A stretch of 64,000 nt of DNA from Arcanobacterium phocae (GCF_018913465.1 NZ_JABAPM010000003.1:248001-312000), one strand, 5' to 3'. Shown: positions 1 to 9,211, numbered from the stretch's first letter. Made by a program: numbers and translations. The notes: generated from the letters alone by a model not told the origin.

Positions 1-822
1 TGCAGCGTGATTAACTCTCTCGTTTTCCGGCGGAATTTCCATGTAGGTTCCGTACTGGCGGGTCAGGATTGAATCGTAATCATTTGGAAGCATCACGGTG
101 ATATCTTCAAAGGGTACTCGCGAAGCTGGGAACATCTCATCCATATGAGCAGACCACCGCTTCGGATTTTGTTCAGCAAAACTTCCGAGCCAAGTGGATG
201 AAGAATCGTTGAAGATCTCTGCCGCCTTCAGCCAATTTTTATAGATAGTAAATGGTTTCACCCGGCCCAATCGCAACGACCAGTGGATCGTGTGCAGCGC
301 GGAATCGATGAGGAATCGCTTGGGGCCTTTAATACCTAGGGTTACCTTCGGTGTTCCTAGGAGATAGAAAAGACGTCCCCATATCCATGTCTTTCGCACC
401 TTTTTCTTATATTGCTGTTCACTAGAAGGGATCGAATCAAACGGGAAAACATCGATTCCGAGTGGCATCGGATAGGTGCGATTTTCGGCAATGCCTGGGA
501 TGAAAACACTGTCCTTGAAGCCGAGGACGCCGAACGGCCGTGGGTAATCTGAGGCAAGTGAAGGATCTAAAACGGTAAATTTATCGTCGATAACCGTTCT
601 GGCCTTTTTAAAAAAGAGGTCATAGTCTTCGCGTGGCATGCATACATCTACGTCGTCGTCCCACGGAATGAAACCCTTGTGCCGCACAGCGCCAATCGCA
701 GTACCACTGTAAACAACGTACCGAAGGTTGAGCTCGGTACAAATTCGATCAAACTCTTCTAGCGCAAGGGTCATGCATTTTTGAATTTTACGAAGTTCAT
801 TTTTATCGTAGGCCATTGACAT
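1..822 (-). CDS. LicD family phosphotransferase (3' end outside window)
   Basis: The reading frame is open from an ATG at 822 to the window edge, giving 274 residues without a stop. Near residues 36-56 it carries the LicD signature GTAIGAVRHKGFIPWDDDVD followed by PREDYD, the nucleotidyltransferase-fold motif with paired aspartates. LicD proteins transfer phosphocholine or a related phospho-alcohol from a CDP-activated donor to a cell-surface glycan. The start at 822 is chosen because GGAGAG lies six bases upstream; an in-frame ATG at 816 is less well placed. The gene begins 23 bases after the stop of the LicC/LicA fusion, which would make the donor. The exact acceptor and phospho-group are inferred. 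Only a few C-terminal residues are probably missing, judging from family length. Confidence 0.88.
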   Translation of the reverse strand, partial: MSMAYDKNELRKIQKCMTLALEEFDRICTELNLRYVVYSGTAIGAVRHKGFIPWDDDVDVCMPREDYDLFFKKARTVIDDKFTVLDPSLASDYPRPFGVLGFKDSVFIPGIAENRTYPMPLGIDVFPFDSIPSSEQQYKKKVRKTWIWGRLFYLLGTPKVTLGIKGPKRFLIDSALHTIHWSLRLGRVKPFTIYKNWLKAAEIFNDSSSTWLGSFAEQNPKRWSAHMDEMFPASRVPFEDITVMLPNDYDSILTRQYGTYMEIPPENERVNHAA

Positions 823-845
823 TAATTACTCTCCAATATGCCAGG

Positions 846-2633
846 TTATTTACTGCTGTTTTTATAGTCTTGCAAAAGGCTATCAACATACTTTGTGGCG
901 TATGTGTAATAGGTGAGGAGCCATTCGCCGAGTTCATCGCCTTCGGCTTCTTTGAGTAGTGCCCAAACGTACCAGAACCATCCAGAGAACGTTACATACG
1001 CCCAGAAATGGCGACGTTCTTTAGCGGAAGGCTCACGACCAAAGTAATATGTTAAGGCCTCGTCAGCACGCTCATCGGTCATGTTTTCATCGTGAACAAC
1101 AAGAGTTCCGAAGTCAGCAGCAGCATCGGAAATGCCGGCATACTCCCAGTCGATGAGATTCATACTTCCGTCTTCTTCAATAAGAAAGTTTAGTTGGAAG
1201 AAGTCATTGTGAGATGGCACCGTTGGGTAGCCATCAGCGTCAGCGAACTTTTTCAGCTCGATAATTTTATTCTGTAGCGTGTAATAACCAGGAACTTCAA
1301 TCGGAGCGATTTGTTCATTGAGCTTGCTAAAACGAAGTCCTTCTTCGACATAGTCAAAATGCTTGTCTAACACCATACTTGAGTTGTGAAGTCGGTGAGC
1401 GATCTCCATCGCAGTTTTGAGTTCGTTGTCGTTTGAGGCATCCAAGGTGCGAGCGTTAGGAATGAATCGTGAGATCTTCCAGCCTTTTGCGGCATCACCA
1501 ACAACAAATGTGGAATCAAAACCAAGTTCACGTGCTTGGGCTAGAGCTGTTAATTCGGCATTCCGATCGATTATTTTCTCGGTGCCGATACCGGGATGGC
1601 GATAGACATACTCATTGTTCCCTACGCTAAAGTGGCACGAAAGATTTGTTAAGCCCTGTTTTAGTGGGTAGAAATCGTGAATCTTTGACTTTTCGCAATG
1701 AAGCGCGGAGCTAATGTGGTCGAAAATTTCCGAGTCAACATTTTGCATGAAGTCCGGATCGAATTCACGAAGTTCATCGACTGAGTCAAATTCCAGAATG
1801 GTGTTATCTGGGTATTTCTTGATCCACATATCAAGTTCGTTGATATGATCCAGATAAACAACATCCCACAGCTTTCCAGCGGTATGTGGAAGATGGTAGA
1901 CGCGATGGAGAACATCCCGGAAATTTTGCGCGAACGTGGAATCGAAATAGGCGTGCCCCATCATGATCCAGGAGTCAGCGCCACCCTCAACAGCACCAAC
2001 AATTAAGCCGTCTTCGTCGTAGTCAATACACCATTCATCTGTCTCTCCGTAGGCGTATTGAGCAGCGTAATATGTGTGATATTCGTGAGACCGGAACGGA
2101 TTTTCCGTGAAGTAGTTATCCGACGAACAAATATATGTGTTATCTAGCTTTTCCTTGACGAGCCACAATGAACCATTGTTGTTTCGGGTTGAGTACTCTT
2201 TATTAACAATGATGTCAATATCGTATTTTTCTTTGAGATAGAAATAGTATTCTTTCTTGTATCCCACGATCAACGTAATGTCGGTGATTCCAGCTTCAAG
2301 CAGCTGGTCAATCTGGCGCTCCATAAGGATTTCGCCACGGACAAGTAGAGTGCCTTTCGGGCGTTCATACGAAATTGGGGCGAATCGGGAGGACAGTCCT
2401 GCTGCCATAATGACAGCATTTTTTACTCGGTAAGGTTCCAGCGCTGATATCCCAGCATCGGTGATCATGTTCTCCGAGGTGTAACCGAGCCGTGCTAGTT
2501 CCTGCATCGCTACAGAAACCGTATCGGACGATAATGATGTTACCTTTTCTAGGTCTTCGCATGATAAAGCCGAATCAGCTTTAGATATTTCGTAAAGAAC
2601 CTCGAATTGAGGTAGCGAAAGACTGGATTCCAT
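846..2633 (-). CDS. LicC/LicA fusion: nucleotidyltransferase and choline kinase-like protein
   Basis: This 595-residue protein has three parts. Residues 1-65 look like a small winged helix. Residues 70-300 are a nucleotidyltransferase like LicC (CTP:phosphocholine cytidylyltransferase), with NAVIMAAGLSSRFAP, a downstream PKG, and SSDNYF as a metal-binding aspartate motif. Residues 310-590 are a choline-kinase/APH fold like LicA, with the catalytic loop SHNDFFQLNFL and the magnesium-binding LIDWEYAG. It would therefore phosphorylate an amino-alcohol and activate it to the CDP form for the LicD protein encoded just downstream. A GGACG-type ribosome site precedes the start. The region is more AT-rich than its neighbours, which hints at transfer. 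No LicB choline importer is in view. Choline as substrate is family knowledge, not shown here. Confidence 0.88.
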   Translation of the reverse strand: MESSLSLPQFEVLYEISKADSALSCEDLEKVTSLSSDTVSVAMQELARLGYTSENMITDAGISALEPYRVKNAVIMAAGLSSRFAPISYERPKGTLLVRGEILMERQIDQLLEAGITDITLIVGYKKEYYFYLKEKYDIDIIVNKEYSTRNNNGSLWLVKEKLDNTYICSSDNYFTENPFRSHEYHTYYAAQYAYGETDEWCIDYDEDGLIVGAVEGGADSWIMMGHAYFDSTFAQNFRDVLHRVYHLPHTAGKLWDVVYLDHINELDMWIKKYPDNTILEFDSVDELREFDPDFMQNVDSEIFDHISSALHCEKSKIHDFYPLKQGLTNLSCHFSVGNNEYVYRHPGIGTEKIIDRNAELTALAQARELGFDSTFVVGDAAKGWKISRFIPNARTLDASNDNELKTAMEIAHRLHNSSMVLDKHFDYVEEGLRFSKLNEQIAPIEVPGYYTLQNKIIELKKFADADGYPTVPSHNDFFQLNFLIEEDGSMNLIDWEYAGISDAAADFGTLVVHDENMTDERADEALTYYFGREPSAKERRHFWAYVTFSGWFWYVWALLKEAEGDELGEWLLTYYTYATKYVDSLLQDYKNSSK

Positions 2634-2775
2634 ATTTTCGTCCGTTCAAGATATTTCACTAGGATATTAGATGTCTTGAGCTCTAACCATACGAAGGAAG
2701 AAGACTCATCCAAATATTCTATCGTAAAGATACTAAAGAACAGGCAAAATACAGAACTGTTTAGGAAAGCAGGCA

Positions 2776-3891
2776 TTATTTTTCTCGCATACTGCCACCG
2801 ATAAGATCGATTAGATGGCTAGCGTAGGTCTTGCTTTGCGCCGGCCATGTCAACGAATTGTAAACATCGGGCTGTGCTAGTGTTGGCGGACAAGCCAACA
2901 TCGTACGTAGTGCTCCAATAAGAGCGGCAGTATCTCGTTGATCTGCAATAATTACTGGTGCTTGCTTTTCAGCGAGCATACGTGCGCCAGGAACAGGGAA
3001 TGTCACAACACGTCCACCTTCAGCTATGGCTTCAACAAGGGTTGTTTGAAAGCCTTCAGATAAGACGGTAGGATTGACGAGCGTCGCTCCAGCAAGACGC
3101 TCACGGACTTCATCTGGAGTCACTCGTCCAGGTGCCGTAACGATCCCATCCATTCCGAGAGTAGATATTTTTTCTCGTGCCGCGGCCAGTTGCGCGCCGT
3201 CACCCAACAGTTCGCCGTCGACGTCGTAGCCTTCCTTACGCAACTGGGCAACCACGTCAAGAAACGTATCCCAGCCCTTTCCGGCAACCATTCGCCCAAC
3301 GAAAACTAAATGGTTCGGGCGATTCGGGTGCGCTGAACGAGGCTTAGGTGGAGTAATGGCGTTATAAAACACATCTGCGTGACGGCCACTGAGCTTTTCC
3401 ACAAACGCGGTGACGGCTTCTGATACCCCGAAAAGTTTGGTGGCGTGTCGCAGAATGTAGCGTCCCATCGTTAGATCGACAACTCGGGAGCCTAACCAGA
3501 CGATAGGGTTTTTGGTTGCCACGAAGCCGCTGCCGTGTTCCGTATGAACAACTGGGATGCCGGCTTTTTGGGCGGCTCGTAGCCCGACGAATGACATCGG
3601 GAAGAAACGAGTGTGGATAGAGGCGACGTCGATCCGGTTCTCGATTAAAAACTGTGTGATATCGCGAGTAGTGCCAAAACCGGGAACTGTAATGACGTCA
3701 GCTATCGGCAGGTGGGCTTTACGAGTAATGACTTCAACGCCTTCATCTGACCGGATTCCAGGAGTATTGGAAATATTGAGTACCCAGACCTTGTGTCCCA
3801 GCTGGACTAGTTCATGCGCGAGATTTTGGACGTGGTATTCAACTCCACCGACTTTTGGCGGATAGTTGTTGACGATCATCGCGATGCGCAT
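2776..3891 (-). CDS. Glycosyltransferase family 4
   Basis: This is a GT-B fold glycosyltransferase of about 371 residues. The N-terminus has MRIAMIVNNYPPKVGG followed by VEYHVQNLAHEL, typical of GT4 enzymes. The C-terminal half has HLVFVGRMVAGKGWDTFLD and a nucleotide-sugar site around NPTVLSEGFQTTLVEAIAEG, where the E...E pair is the EX7E-like motif. The likely start is the ATG at 3891, because GGAGAA sits 8 bases upstream. A longer frame from 3945 would run into the rmlD gene. The start is 5 bases after the rmlD stop, so the two are co-transcribed. It probably adds a sugar, perhaps rhamnose, to a surface polysaccharide; donor and acceptor cannot be read from sequence. Confidence 0.86.
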   Translation of the reverse strand: MRIAMIVNNYPPKVGGVEYHVQNLAHELVQLGHKVWVLNISNTPGIRSDEGVEVITRKAHLPIADVITVPGFGTTRDITQFLIENRIDVASIHTRFFPMSFVGLRAAQKAGIPVVHTEHGSGFVATKNPIVWLGSRVVDLTMGRYILRHATKLFGVSEAVTAFVEKLSGRHADVFYNAITPPKPRSAHPNRPNHLVFVGRMVAGKGWDTFLDVVAQLRKEGYDVDGELLGDGAQLAAAREKISTLGMDGIVTAPGRVTPDEVRERLAGATLVNPTVLSEGFQTTLVEAIAEGGRVVTFPVPGARMLAEKQAPVIIADQRDTAALIGALRTMLACPPTLAQPDVYNSLTWPAQSKTYASHLIDLIGGSMREK

Positions 3892-3896
3892 AGTTT

Positions 3897-4745
3897 TTAT
3901 TCTCCAAATACTATTTGCGCGGCTACCGCCCAGCGCTCTTTCCACTCGCCAATAGGTTCAACACCGATAGCGGTTAACGCATCGTGACCGAGAGCCGAGT
4001 AGGAGGGGCGTTTCGCAGGACGGTCGAATGCGGCCGCCGTCGTCTCCAACACCATCTCTGGATCCTTGCCGATCGAACGCATGATTTCTTTGGTGAAAAG
4101 ATTCCACGAGGTTTCGCCTTGCGAGGTCCCGTGATAGATGCCCGACGGCGCCTTCGCGTCCACTAGGCGCACGATCAGATCAGCCAAATCGACAGTCCAG
4201 GTAGGCTGACCGACCTCGTCAGTAACCACTTTCAAAGTGTCGTGTGTCTGGGCGAGTTTCGCCATCGTCTTCGGGAAACAGTTGCCATACTTGCCGTACA
4301 ACCATGCGGTTCGCACAATCAAATAATCATCAGTGTAGGCCTGCACTGCCCATTCGCCGGCAGCCTTTGTGCGCCCGTAGGCAGACATCGGATCAACTGG
4401 ATCATTTTCGTCCCACGGAGTAGAGCCGTCTCCCCGGAACACGTAGTCGGTAGAGATCTGTACTAGCCGGGCACCAATCTTTGCACACTGGCGAGCTAGA
4501 TTTGCCGGCCCAGTAGCATTGACGCGGAATGCTACCCCTTCGTTTTCTTCTGCTGGATCCACGGCAGTGAAGGCAGCGCAGTTGATAACCACGTCGACGT
4601 TGTTAACAACAGTGTTCACTGAATCAACATCGGTGATGTCGATATCGCCAAGGTCAACGGCTCGCACCTCATGACCGTCACGCTTGATCCGTGCCACAAG
4701 GTCAGTTCCAAGCATGCCTTTAGCGCCAACAACCATCCATGTCAT
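3897..4745 (-). CDS. rmlD: dTDP-4-dehydrorhamnose reductase
   Basis: RmlD catalyses the last step of dTDP-L-rhamnose synthesis, reducing dTDP-4-keto-rhamnose with NAD(P)H. The 282-residue protein has an N-terminal Rossmann motif (VVGAKGMLGTDL), the NCAAFTAVDPAEE segment typical of this family, STDYVFRG, and the catalytic YxxxK in SAYGRTKAAGE. Length matches the family. AAGGAG lies 8 bases before the ATG. It is transcribed away from rmlC, with a 129-base divergent promoter region between them, and leads into a glycosyltransferase and perhaps the lic genes. The separate RmlD and RmlC genes are the normal arrangement. Confidence 0.95.
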   Translation of the reverse strand: MTWMVVGAKGMLGTDLVARIKRDGHEVRAVDLGDIDITDVDSVNTVVNNVDVVINCAAFTAVDPAEENEGVAFRVNATGPANLARQCAKIGARLVQISTDYVFRGDGSTPWDENDPVDPMSAYGRTKAAGEWAVQAYTDDYLIVRTAWLYGKYGNCFPKTMAKLAQTHDTLKVVTDEVGQPTWTVDLADLIVRLVDAKAPSGIYHGTSQGETSWNLFTKEIMRSIGKDPEMVLETTAAAFDRPAKRPSYSALGHDALTAIGVEPIGEWKERWAVAAQIVFGE

Positions 4746-4874
4746 GGGGTATCTCCTTCAAATCATTTCATAAGCTCCATTAATTCTACACGCACGGGGA
4801 CTTAACTAACGTGTTCACCACTGTAGGTGGCGTAGACTTCTTTCCAGAAGTATTTATCTTTTTGAGGAGGCTCC

Positions 4875-5492
4875 ATGCTGATTGAACCACTAGCTATCGA
4901 CGGCGCATACCGTATCACTCCGAAGCAATTCCCAGATTCGCGAGGTTTGTTCCTAGAAGCGTTTAAACAACAGACGTTCGTTGAAGCTGTTGGCCGGGAA
5001 CTCGATGTGCAGCAGGTTAATACGTCGGTGTCAAAGGCGGGAACTGTTCGTGGTATTCATTTTGCTGATGTTCCGCCGTCGCAAGCCAAATACGTGATGT
5101 GTCCGCAGGGCGCGTTGCTTGATTTTGTGGTTGATATTCGGGTTGGTTCGCCAACGTTTGGCCAGTATGATTCAGTGTTGCTTGACGACGTCGATCGGCG
5201 GGCAATCTTTATCTCCGAAGGTCTAGGACACGCATTTATTGCGTTGGAGGATAATACTGTGGCTACTTATTTGTGTTCGGCACCGTATGCTCCGGGCCGG
5301 GAACATGGCGTGAATCCAACCTGTTCTACGCTTGGCATCGAATGGCCAACTGTAGATCGTGCCGGGAACCCGATGGAACTGCTGCTATCAGAGAAGGACA
5401 CTGCCGCTCCAGGTCTTATTGAAGCTCAAGAATCGGGGCTATTGCCATCCTATGAGAAAGCTATGGCTTTTGTTCGTTCACTTCAGAAGTAG
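4875..5492 (+). CDS. rmlC: dTDP-4-dehydrorhamnose 3,5-epimerase
   Basis: RmlC epimerises C3 and C5 of dTDP-4-keto-6-deoxyglucose in dTDP-rhamnose synthesis. The 205-residue cupin-fold protein has PKQFPDSRGLFLEAF near the start, VQQVNTSVSKAGTVRGIHF with the catalytic histidine, and the ISEGLGHAFIALED segment. A strong GAGGAGG ribosome site sits six bases before the ATG. The last 32 bases overlap the 3' end of the convergent lipoprotein gene at 5461-6423. The gene is divergent from rmlD. Confidence 0.94.
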   Translation: MLIEPLAIDGAYRITPKQFPDSRGLFLEAFKQQTFVEAVGRELDVQQVNTSVSKAGTVRGIHFADVPPSQAKYVMCPQGALLDFVVDIRVGSPTFGQYDSVLLDDVDRRAIFISEGLGHAFIALEDNTVATYLCSAPYAPGREHGVNPTCSTLGIEWPTVDRAGNPMELLLSEKDTAAPGLIEAQESGLLPSYEKAMAFVRSLQK

Positions 5493-6423
5493 TTTTCTTA
5501 GAAGCTGTTAAATCTTGATGGATCTCATCCATAGTTGCGGTGAGGTCCATCAGTTTTTCTTCCTCGTTGAAAGCCGTAGACATAATTGCGAGGAGATATG
5601 TGCCGTCGTCTGTTTCGATGATTCCGGCATCGTTACGAGCTATCGGATCGATATCTATCCAGCCCGGTTTTGTGTATGTGGTGTATTCGTCGCCCAAAGA
5701 CTGATAAATGAACGAGTTGTAGGGAGATGTGAAGAAGTTGCGGGTTGTGTCAGCTCGACCGTTGGGGTTGAGGAAGAAATAGTCATACATCTCGGCCCAG
5801 AGAGCAGTGAGTTCTTTGGTGGATAGATAAGGATAGTATTCTTCCCGGTCGATATCAGGCGCGTTGGCGTTGTCAGCAAAAAATGAGAACAGATCGTCGC
5901 CGTAATTGGTTCGCAGTGCGATATAGGCTTCGTTATCGGATGCGTCGATGGCGTTGTACATCAGTGTTTCGTCAGCATCGGTGACGTCGTCGGCTAAAAA
6001 TTTGTTAATGGCGACGACGTACGGGCCCTTAATAGTGCTGGCACCATAAAATTGAGTCTCTGCATTGTACGCCAAGCCTTGTCCGGTTTCAGTGTCAATC
6101 ATGAGAATACCGACGTTAGCTCCAGCCTTTTTAATAGCTTTTATCTGCGCGGTGAGCTTGGCTTTTAAAGGTGCCGAAAGTTGAGGAGTGTGCGGCAACA
6201 TAACGAGCTTGTTTGAGTTGATCCTGCCGACACGTCCCAGAAGTCCTTCTAGGGATGGTTCGTAAGCCGGAACCGATTGATCGGCACTTTCCGTAGTTTC
6301 TGAGTAATCTTCGGTTTGCTCATCGCTAGGAGTAACGGAACATGCTGCTGTTACCAAGCTACTAACAACCAGAATGCATACGGTAGCGCACCTCTTGAAA
6401 GATCTAGAGTGTTTAAAAGCCAT
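5461..6423 (-). CDS. Serine hydrolase lipoprotein, class A beta-lactamase-like
   Basis: A secreted protein of 320 residues with a lipoprotein signal peptide: hydrophobic stretch at about 12-27 and lipobox LVTAAC with the lipidated cysteine at 28. The mature part resembles the class A beta-lactamase/transpeptidase fold. It shows SxxK as S129-T-I-K132, an SDN triad at 162-164, and TKPGW at about 251 in place of KTG. These residues support a serine acyl-enzyme, perhaps a D,D-peptidase or inactive relative rather than a true drug-hydrolysing enzyme. The 3' end overlaps rmlC by 32 bases tail to tail. It lies downstream of the glycosyltransferase gene but 44 bases away, so co-transcription is possible. 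Confidence 0.78.
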   Translation of the reverse strand: MAFKHSRSFKRCATVCILVVSSLVTAACSVTPSDEQTEDYSETTESADQSVPAYEPSLEGLLGRVGRINSNKLVMLPHTPQLSAPLKAKLTAQIKAIKKAGANVGILMIDTETGQGLAYNAETQFYGASTIKGPYVVAINKFLADDVTDADETLMYNAIDASDNEAYIALRTNYGDDLFSFFADNANAPDIDREEYYPYLSTKELTALWAEMYDYFFLNPNGRADTTRNFFTSPYNSFIYQSLGDEYTTYTKPGWIDIDPIARNDAGIIETDDGTYLLAIMSTAFNEEEKLMDLTATMDEIHQDLTASKKTTSEVNEQKP

Positions 6424-6467
6424 ATTTCAAGGATAGTTGACTTTAACAGTTGATTCAGCACTGCCGG

Positions 6468-7340
6468 TCACTGTGGCATCTTACCCATACGGCGGCGAAT
6501 ACCGTCATAGAATCCACGGCCAATCATGACCGCGCGTGTTGCTCGATCATTGTTTGTTAGTAGGGTAAACGCCGCAAAGCGAGCAATCCAATATCCATAT
6601 CTGAAACGCCACGTAGCTGGAAGATCCGGATTACGCATCAGCTCTACCGTGTTTCGGGTCAGATAATAGTTACGAATCGGCGAGTGTACGTGAACAGTGC
6701 GTTGACGCCCTTTAATCTTGATTCCGCGGTCACCGAGCGAATGAATCAACTTAACTGTTGGAATCGCAAGAAGCTGGTACCCGTAAGCACGTGCTCGCAT
6801 GGACCATGCCAAATCTACATGATCAATAAAATAATCAGCTGGCATCAACCCAACATGACGGAGTACCTGTGCCGGTATCAAGCATCCGGAAGCCAACAAG
6901 AAGGCGGCCGCAATGGGGTCGTCCCCGATTACCGCGGTGTTAGGGCGTTTCGGCCCCCAGTAGTGATCGGTGTACACCAGCGGTTCATCGCCGTCGTAGG
7001 GAACTGGTCCAACAGCGCCAATACCAGGGCCTAGATGTGCTGCGAGATCGGCAACCATTGTTGGCCCGGGAATAGAATCTTGGTCCGATAAAAGCACCGC
7101 GTCCGCACCGCGATTCAGCGCATAGTCGATGCCTATATTCTGAGCTGCCGCAATGCCAACATTCTGTCCCAAACTAATGAGAGTTGCGCCAGCATCAGTG
7201 CATGCTGAACGAAGTGAGGGGCTATCGACGTCGGAATTATCAACAACAACAACTTCAGCACATTGTGCGACGAAGCGTTCCAGCAGCTGCGAGATGTCGC
7301 CAGGGTTATACGTAACAATAACCGCGAAAATGGTGGACAC
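6468..7340 (-). CDS. Glycosyltransferase family 2, rhamnosyltransferase-like
   Basis: This GT-A glycosyltransferase opens with FAVIVTYNPGDISQLLERF, has DNSDVDSP, the NVGIAAAQNIGIDYAL segment and LLSDQDS as the DxD-type motif. The combination resembles rhamnosyltransferases of the RfbF/WbbL type, which fits its place directly after rmlA. The frame can start with TTG at 7370, inside rmlA, but no ribosome site is seen there. I prefer the GTG at 7340, seven bases after the rmlA stop, which begins VSTIFAVIV; its ribosome site (AAAGGA) is distant, so the start stays uncertain. The product would be about 290 residues. The acceptor glycan is unknown. Confidence 0.85.
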   Translation of the reverse strand: MSTIFAVIVTYNPGDISQLLERFVAQCAEVVVVDNSDVDSPSLRSACTDAGATLISLGQNVGIAAAQNIGIDYALNRGADAVLLSDQDSIPGPTMVADLAAHLGPGIGAVGPVPYDGDEPLVYTDHYWGPKRPNTAVIGDDPIAAAFLLASGCLIPAQVLRHVGLMPADYFIDHVDLAWSMRARAYGYQLLAIPTVKLIHSLGDRGIKIKGRQRTVHVHSPIRNYYLTRNTVELMRNPDLPATWRFRYGYWIARFAAFTLLTNNDRATRAVMIGRGFYDGIRRRMGKMPQ

Positions 7341-7347
7341 GGTAAGT

Positions 7348-8223
7348 TCAGGCGTCCTTTCCGCGGGCAAGAATACGCATCAAATATTCGCCGTACCCAG
7401 ATTTACGCAGTGGCTCAGCTCGTTCGATGAGTTCGTCGTCGGTCAAGAAGCCCATGCGCCAAGCGACTTCTTCCGGGCAGCCGATCTTCAAGCCTTGGCG
7501 GGCCTCAACTGTGCGCACAAAAGAGGTAGCGTCTGCGAGCGAATCGAAGGTGCCCGTATCAAGCCACGCAGTGCCACGCGGCAACACCTCAACAGCTAGC
7601 TTTCCTTCACGCAGGTAATGCTTATTGATGTCAGTGATTTCGTATTCGCCACGTGGTGAAGGTTGAAGATTCTTCGCAATCTCAACAACATCGTTATCGT
7701 AGAAATACAGGCCCGGAACAGCATAGTTTGACTTAGGGTGTGTAGGCTTTTCTTCGATGGAGAGCGCTCGGAATTCGCTATCGAACTCAACCACGCCGTA
7801 CCGTTCGGGATCGTCCACATGGTAGGCAAATACTGCGCCGCCATCAGGATTGACGTGACGGCGCAACCGAGTTCCCATTCCAGGACCGTAGAAAATGTTG
7901 TCACCCAAAACGAGCGACGCTGCTTCGTTTCCGATGAACTCTTCGCCTAAAACGAAGGCTTGGGCTAGTCCGTTTGGTTGCTGTTGCTGAACATAGGAGA
8001 GGTTGACACCAAGCTGAGAGCCGTCCCCAAGAAGACGCTGGAAGCTCTCTGCATCGTGTGGCGTAGTGATAACAAGAATGTCTTGAATCCCGGCCAGCAT
8101 GAGGGTAGTCATTGGATAGTAGACCATTGGTTTGTCATACACTGGCACGAGTTGTTTTGAAATACCGCGGGTAATGGGATGAAGCCGGGTGCCGGATCCA
8201 CCTGCCAAAATAATGCCACGCAT
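7348..8223 (-). CDS. rmlA: Glucose-1-phosphate thymidylyltransferase
   Basis: RmlA makes dTDP-glucose from dTTP and glucose-1-phosphate, the first step of dTDP-rhamnose synthesis. The 291-residue protein begins [18 protein letters not shown], with the GGxGTRLxPxT nucleotide site, then [26 protein letters not shown] with the metal-binding aspartate, and [13 protein letters not shown]. Length and motifs are typical. GAAGGTAGG precedes the ATG. It is the first gene of a minus-strand unit with the GT2 gene. rmlB, needed between RmlA and RmlC, is not in this window. Confidence 0.96.
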   Translation of the reverse strand: MRGIILAGGSGTRLHPITRGISKQLVPVYDKPMVYYPMTTLMLAGIQDILVITTPHDAESFQRLLGDGSQLGVNLSYVQQQQPNGLAQAFVLGEEFIGNEAASLVLGDNIFYGPGMGTRLRRHVNPDGGAVFAYHVDDPERYGVVEFDSEFRALSIEEKPTHPKSNYAVPGLYFYDNDVVEIAKNLQPSPRGEYEITDINKHYLREGKLAVEVLPRGTAWLDTGTFDSLADATSFVRTVEARQGLKIGCPEEVAWRMGFLTDDELIERAEPLRKSGYGEYLMRILARGKDA

Positions 8224-8305
8224 GATACCTACCTTCTGTTGCGGGTTAATGTATGTCCTCTATTATTCCGTATTTTTTGGGGTAACGGGTGGTAATAGGT
8301 ACACG

Positions 8306-8334
8306 TGTGGGGCAGAACTTTGTTCTGCCCCACA
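8306..8334. terminator. Hairpin terminator after the gene at 8345
   Basis: A perfect 13-base-pair stem (arms 8306-8318 and 8322-8334) closes over a TTT loop. It lies 10 bases beyond the stop of the minus-strand gene at 8345-9211 and upstream of rmlA. No long T tract follows on either strand, so its efficiency is uncertain. Confidence 0.65.
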
Positions 8335-8344
8335 ACAGTGATGA

Positions 8345-9211
8345 TTACTTGTCTTCTAGTTGCTCTGCAACATCAAGGGGAGTTACTTTCTCTGCAACCT
8401 CATCAGCTACTTCAGTGGCAGCTTCCTTGACTTCGTCAGCAACGTCGCTAGCCTTTTCAGCACCGTCTTCTACCTGCTCTTTGACTGAATCAACAGCTTC
8501 TTCAAACGATGTGAAATCGGTGCTGTCCTCAGTTGGAACAGCCAGATCTTCCCAGTAGGCTTCCGCCCACGGGTCCTCAACTGGCTTGGAACGAGCCCAC
8601 GCAACATAAGCTGCTCCCAAAGCAGAGCCAACAAGAAGCGTTAGACCGAAAATCTTCTTTCCGCGTCCCTTCTTTTCCTGCTTCTTCGTTAGCTTCATAG
8701 CCTTCTTTTCGGCTTTTTTAGCAGCCTTCTTAGCCTTCTTCATTTCTTTCTTGGAAAGCTTCGTAATCTTAGTCGCCTGCTCATCCGCACCAGCCTTCAT
8801 CTCTGCAATAGCAGCGTTGGCAGCCTTCTTGGCTCGTGGAAGATAATCGTCTTTCACACGATCCGTGCTTTCAGTTACGAAAGCCTGAGCATCATCAACG
8901 TATGGTTTAGCTTTGGTGACAGCTTCTTCCACGTACGGCTTTGCCTTAGTTACTGCTTCTTCTACGTACGGCATCGTGCGCTCATATGCGTCACGAGCTA
9001 CTGTATTAGCTCGGGTCACGGCTTGCTGTGCTACCGGAACCAGCTTCTCTGCGGCTTCTTCGATCCGTGGCTCTGCCCATGTGCGGGATGTCTGATATGC
9101 ATCTGCTACCTTGGCAAAAAATGTTCCAGTTACATTCGCTGCCTGATCCTTGAACTTCTTAGCTTCATCTGCTGCCTTTTCTGCGGCAGTCTTGCGCTTA
9201 AAGAAAGACAT
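8345..9211 (-). CDS. Membrane-anchored amphipathic-helix protein of unknown function
   Basis: The protein of 288 residues is rich in Ala, Lys, Glu and Val. Residues 1-140 form amphipathic helix with near repeats such as EEAVTKAKPYVEEAVTKAKP, recalling apolipoprotein- or LEA-like helices. A very basic stretch of Lys and Ala follows, then one membrane segment (IFGLTLLVGSALGAAYVAWA) at about 205-225. An acidic tail rich in Asp, Glu, Ala and Val ends the protein. The start at 9211 (MSFFKRKTAAEK) is chosen because GGAGGTGG lies just upstream; a longer frame from 9232 only translates that ribosome site. It could be an envelope or nucleoid-associated structural protein, but no family assignment is safe. 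Confidence 0.72.
   Translation of the reverse strand: MSFFKRKTAAEKAADEAKKFKDQAANVTGTFFAKVADAYQTSRTWAEPRIEEAAEKLVPVAQQAVTRANTVARDAYERTMPYVEEAVTKAKPYVEEAVTKAKPYVDDAQAFVTESTDRVKDDYLPRAKKAANAAIAEMKAGADEQATKITKLSKKEMKKAKKAAKKAEKKAMKLTKKQEKKGRGKKIFGLTLLVGSALGAAYVAWARSKPVEDPWAEAYWEDLAVPTEDSTDFTSFEEAVDSVKEQVEDGAEKASDVADEVKEAATEVADEVAEKVTPLDVAEQLEDK

Noticed and set aside
5461-6423. Resistance beta-lactamase
   Set aside because: The SxxK and SDN motifs are present, but the lipoprotein form, the KPG in place of KTG and the overall divergence do not support calling it a resistance enzyme.
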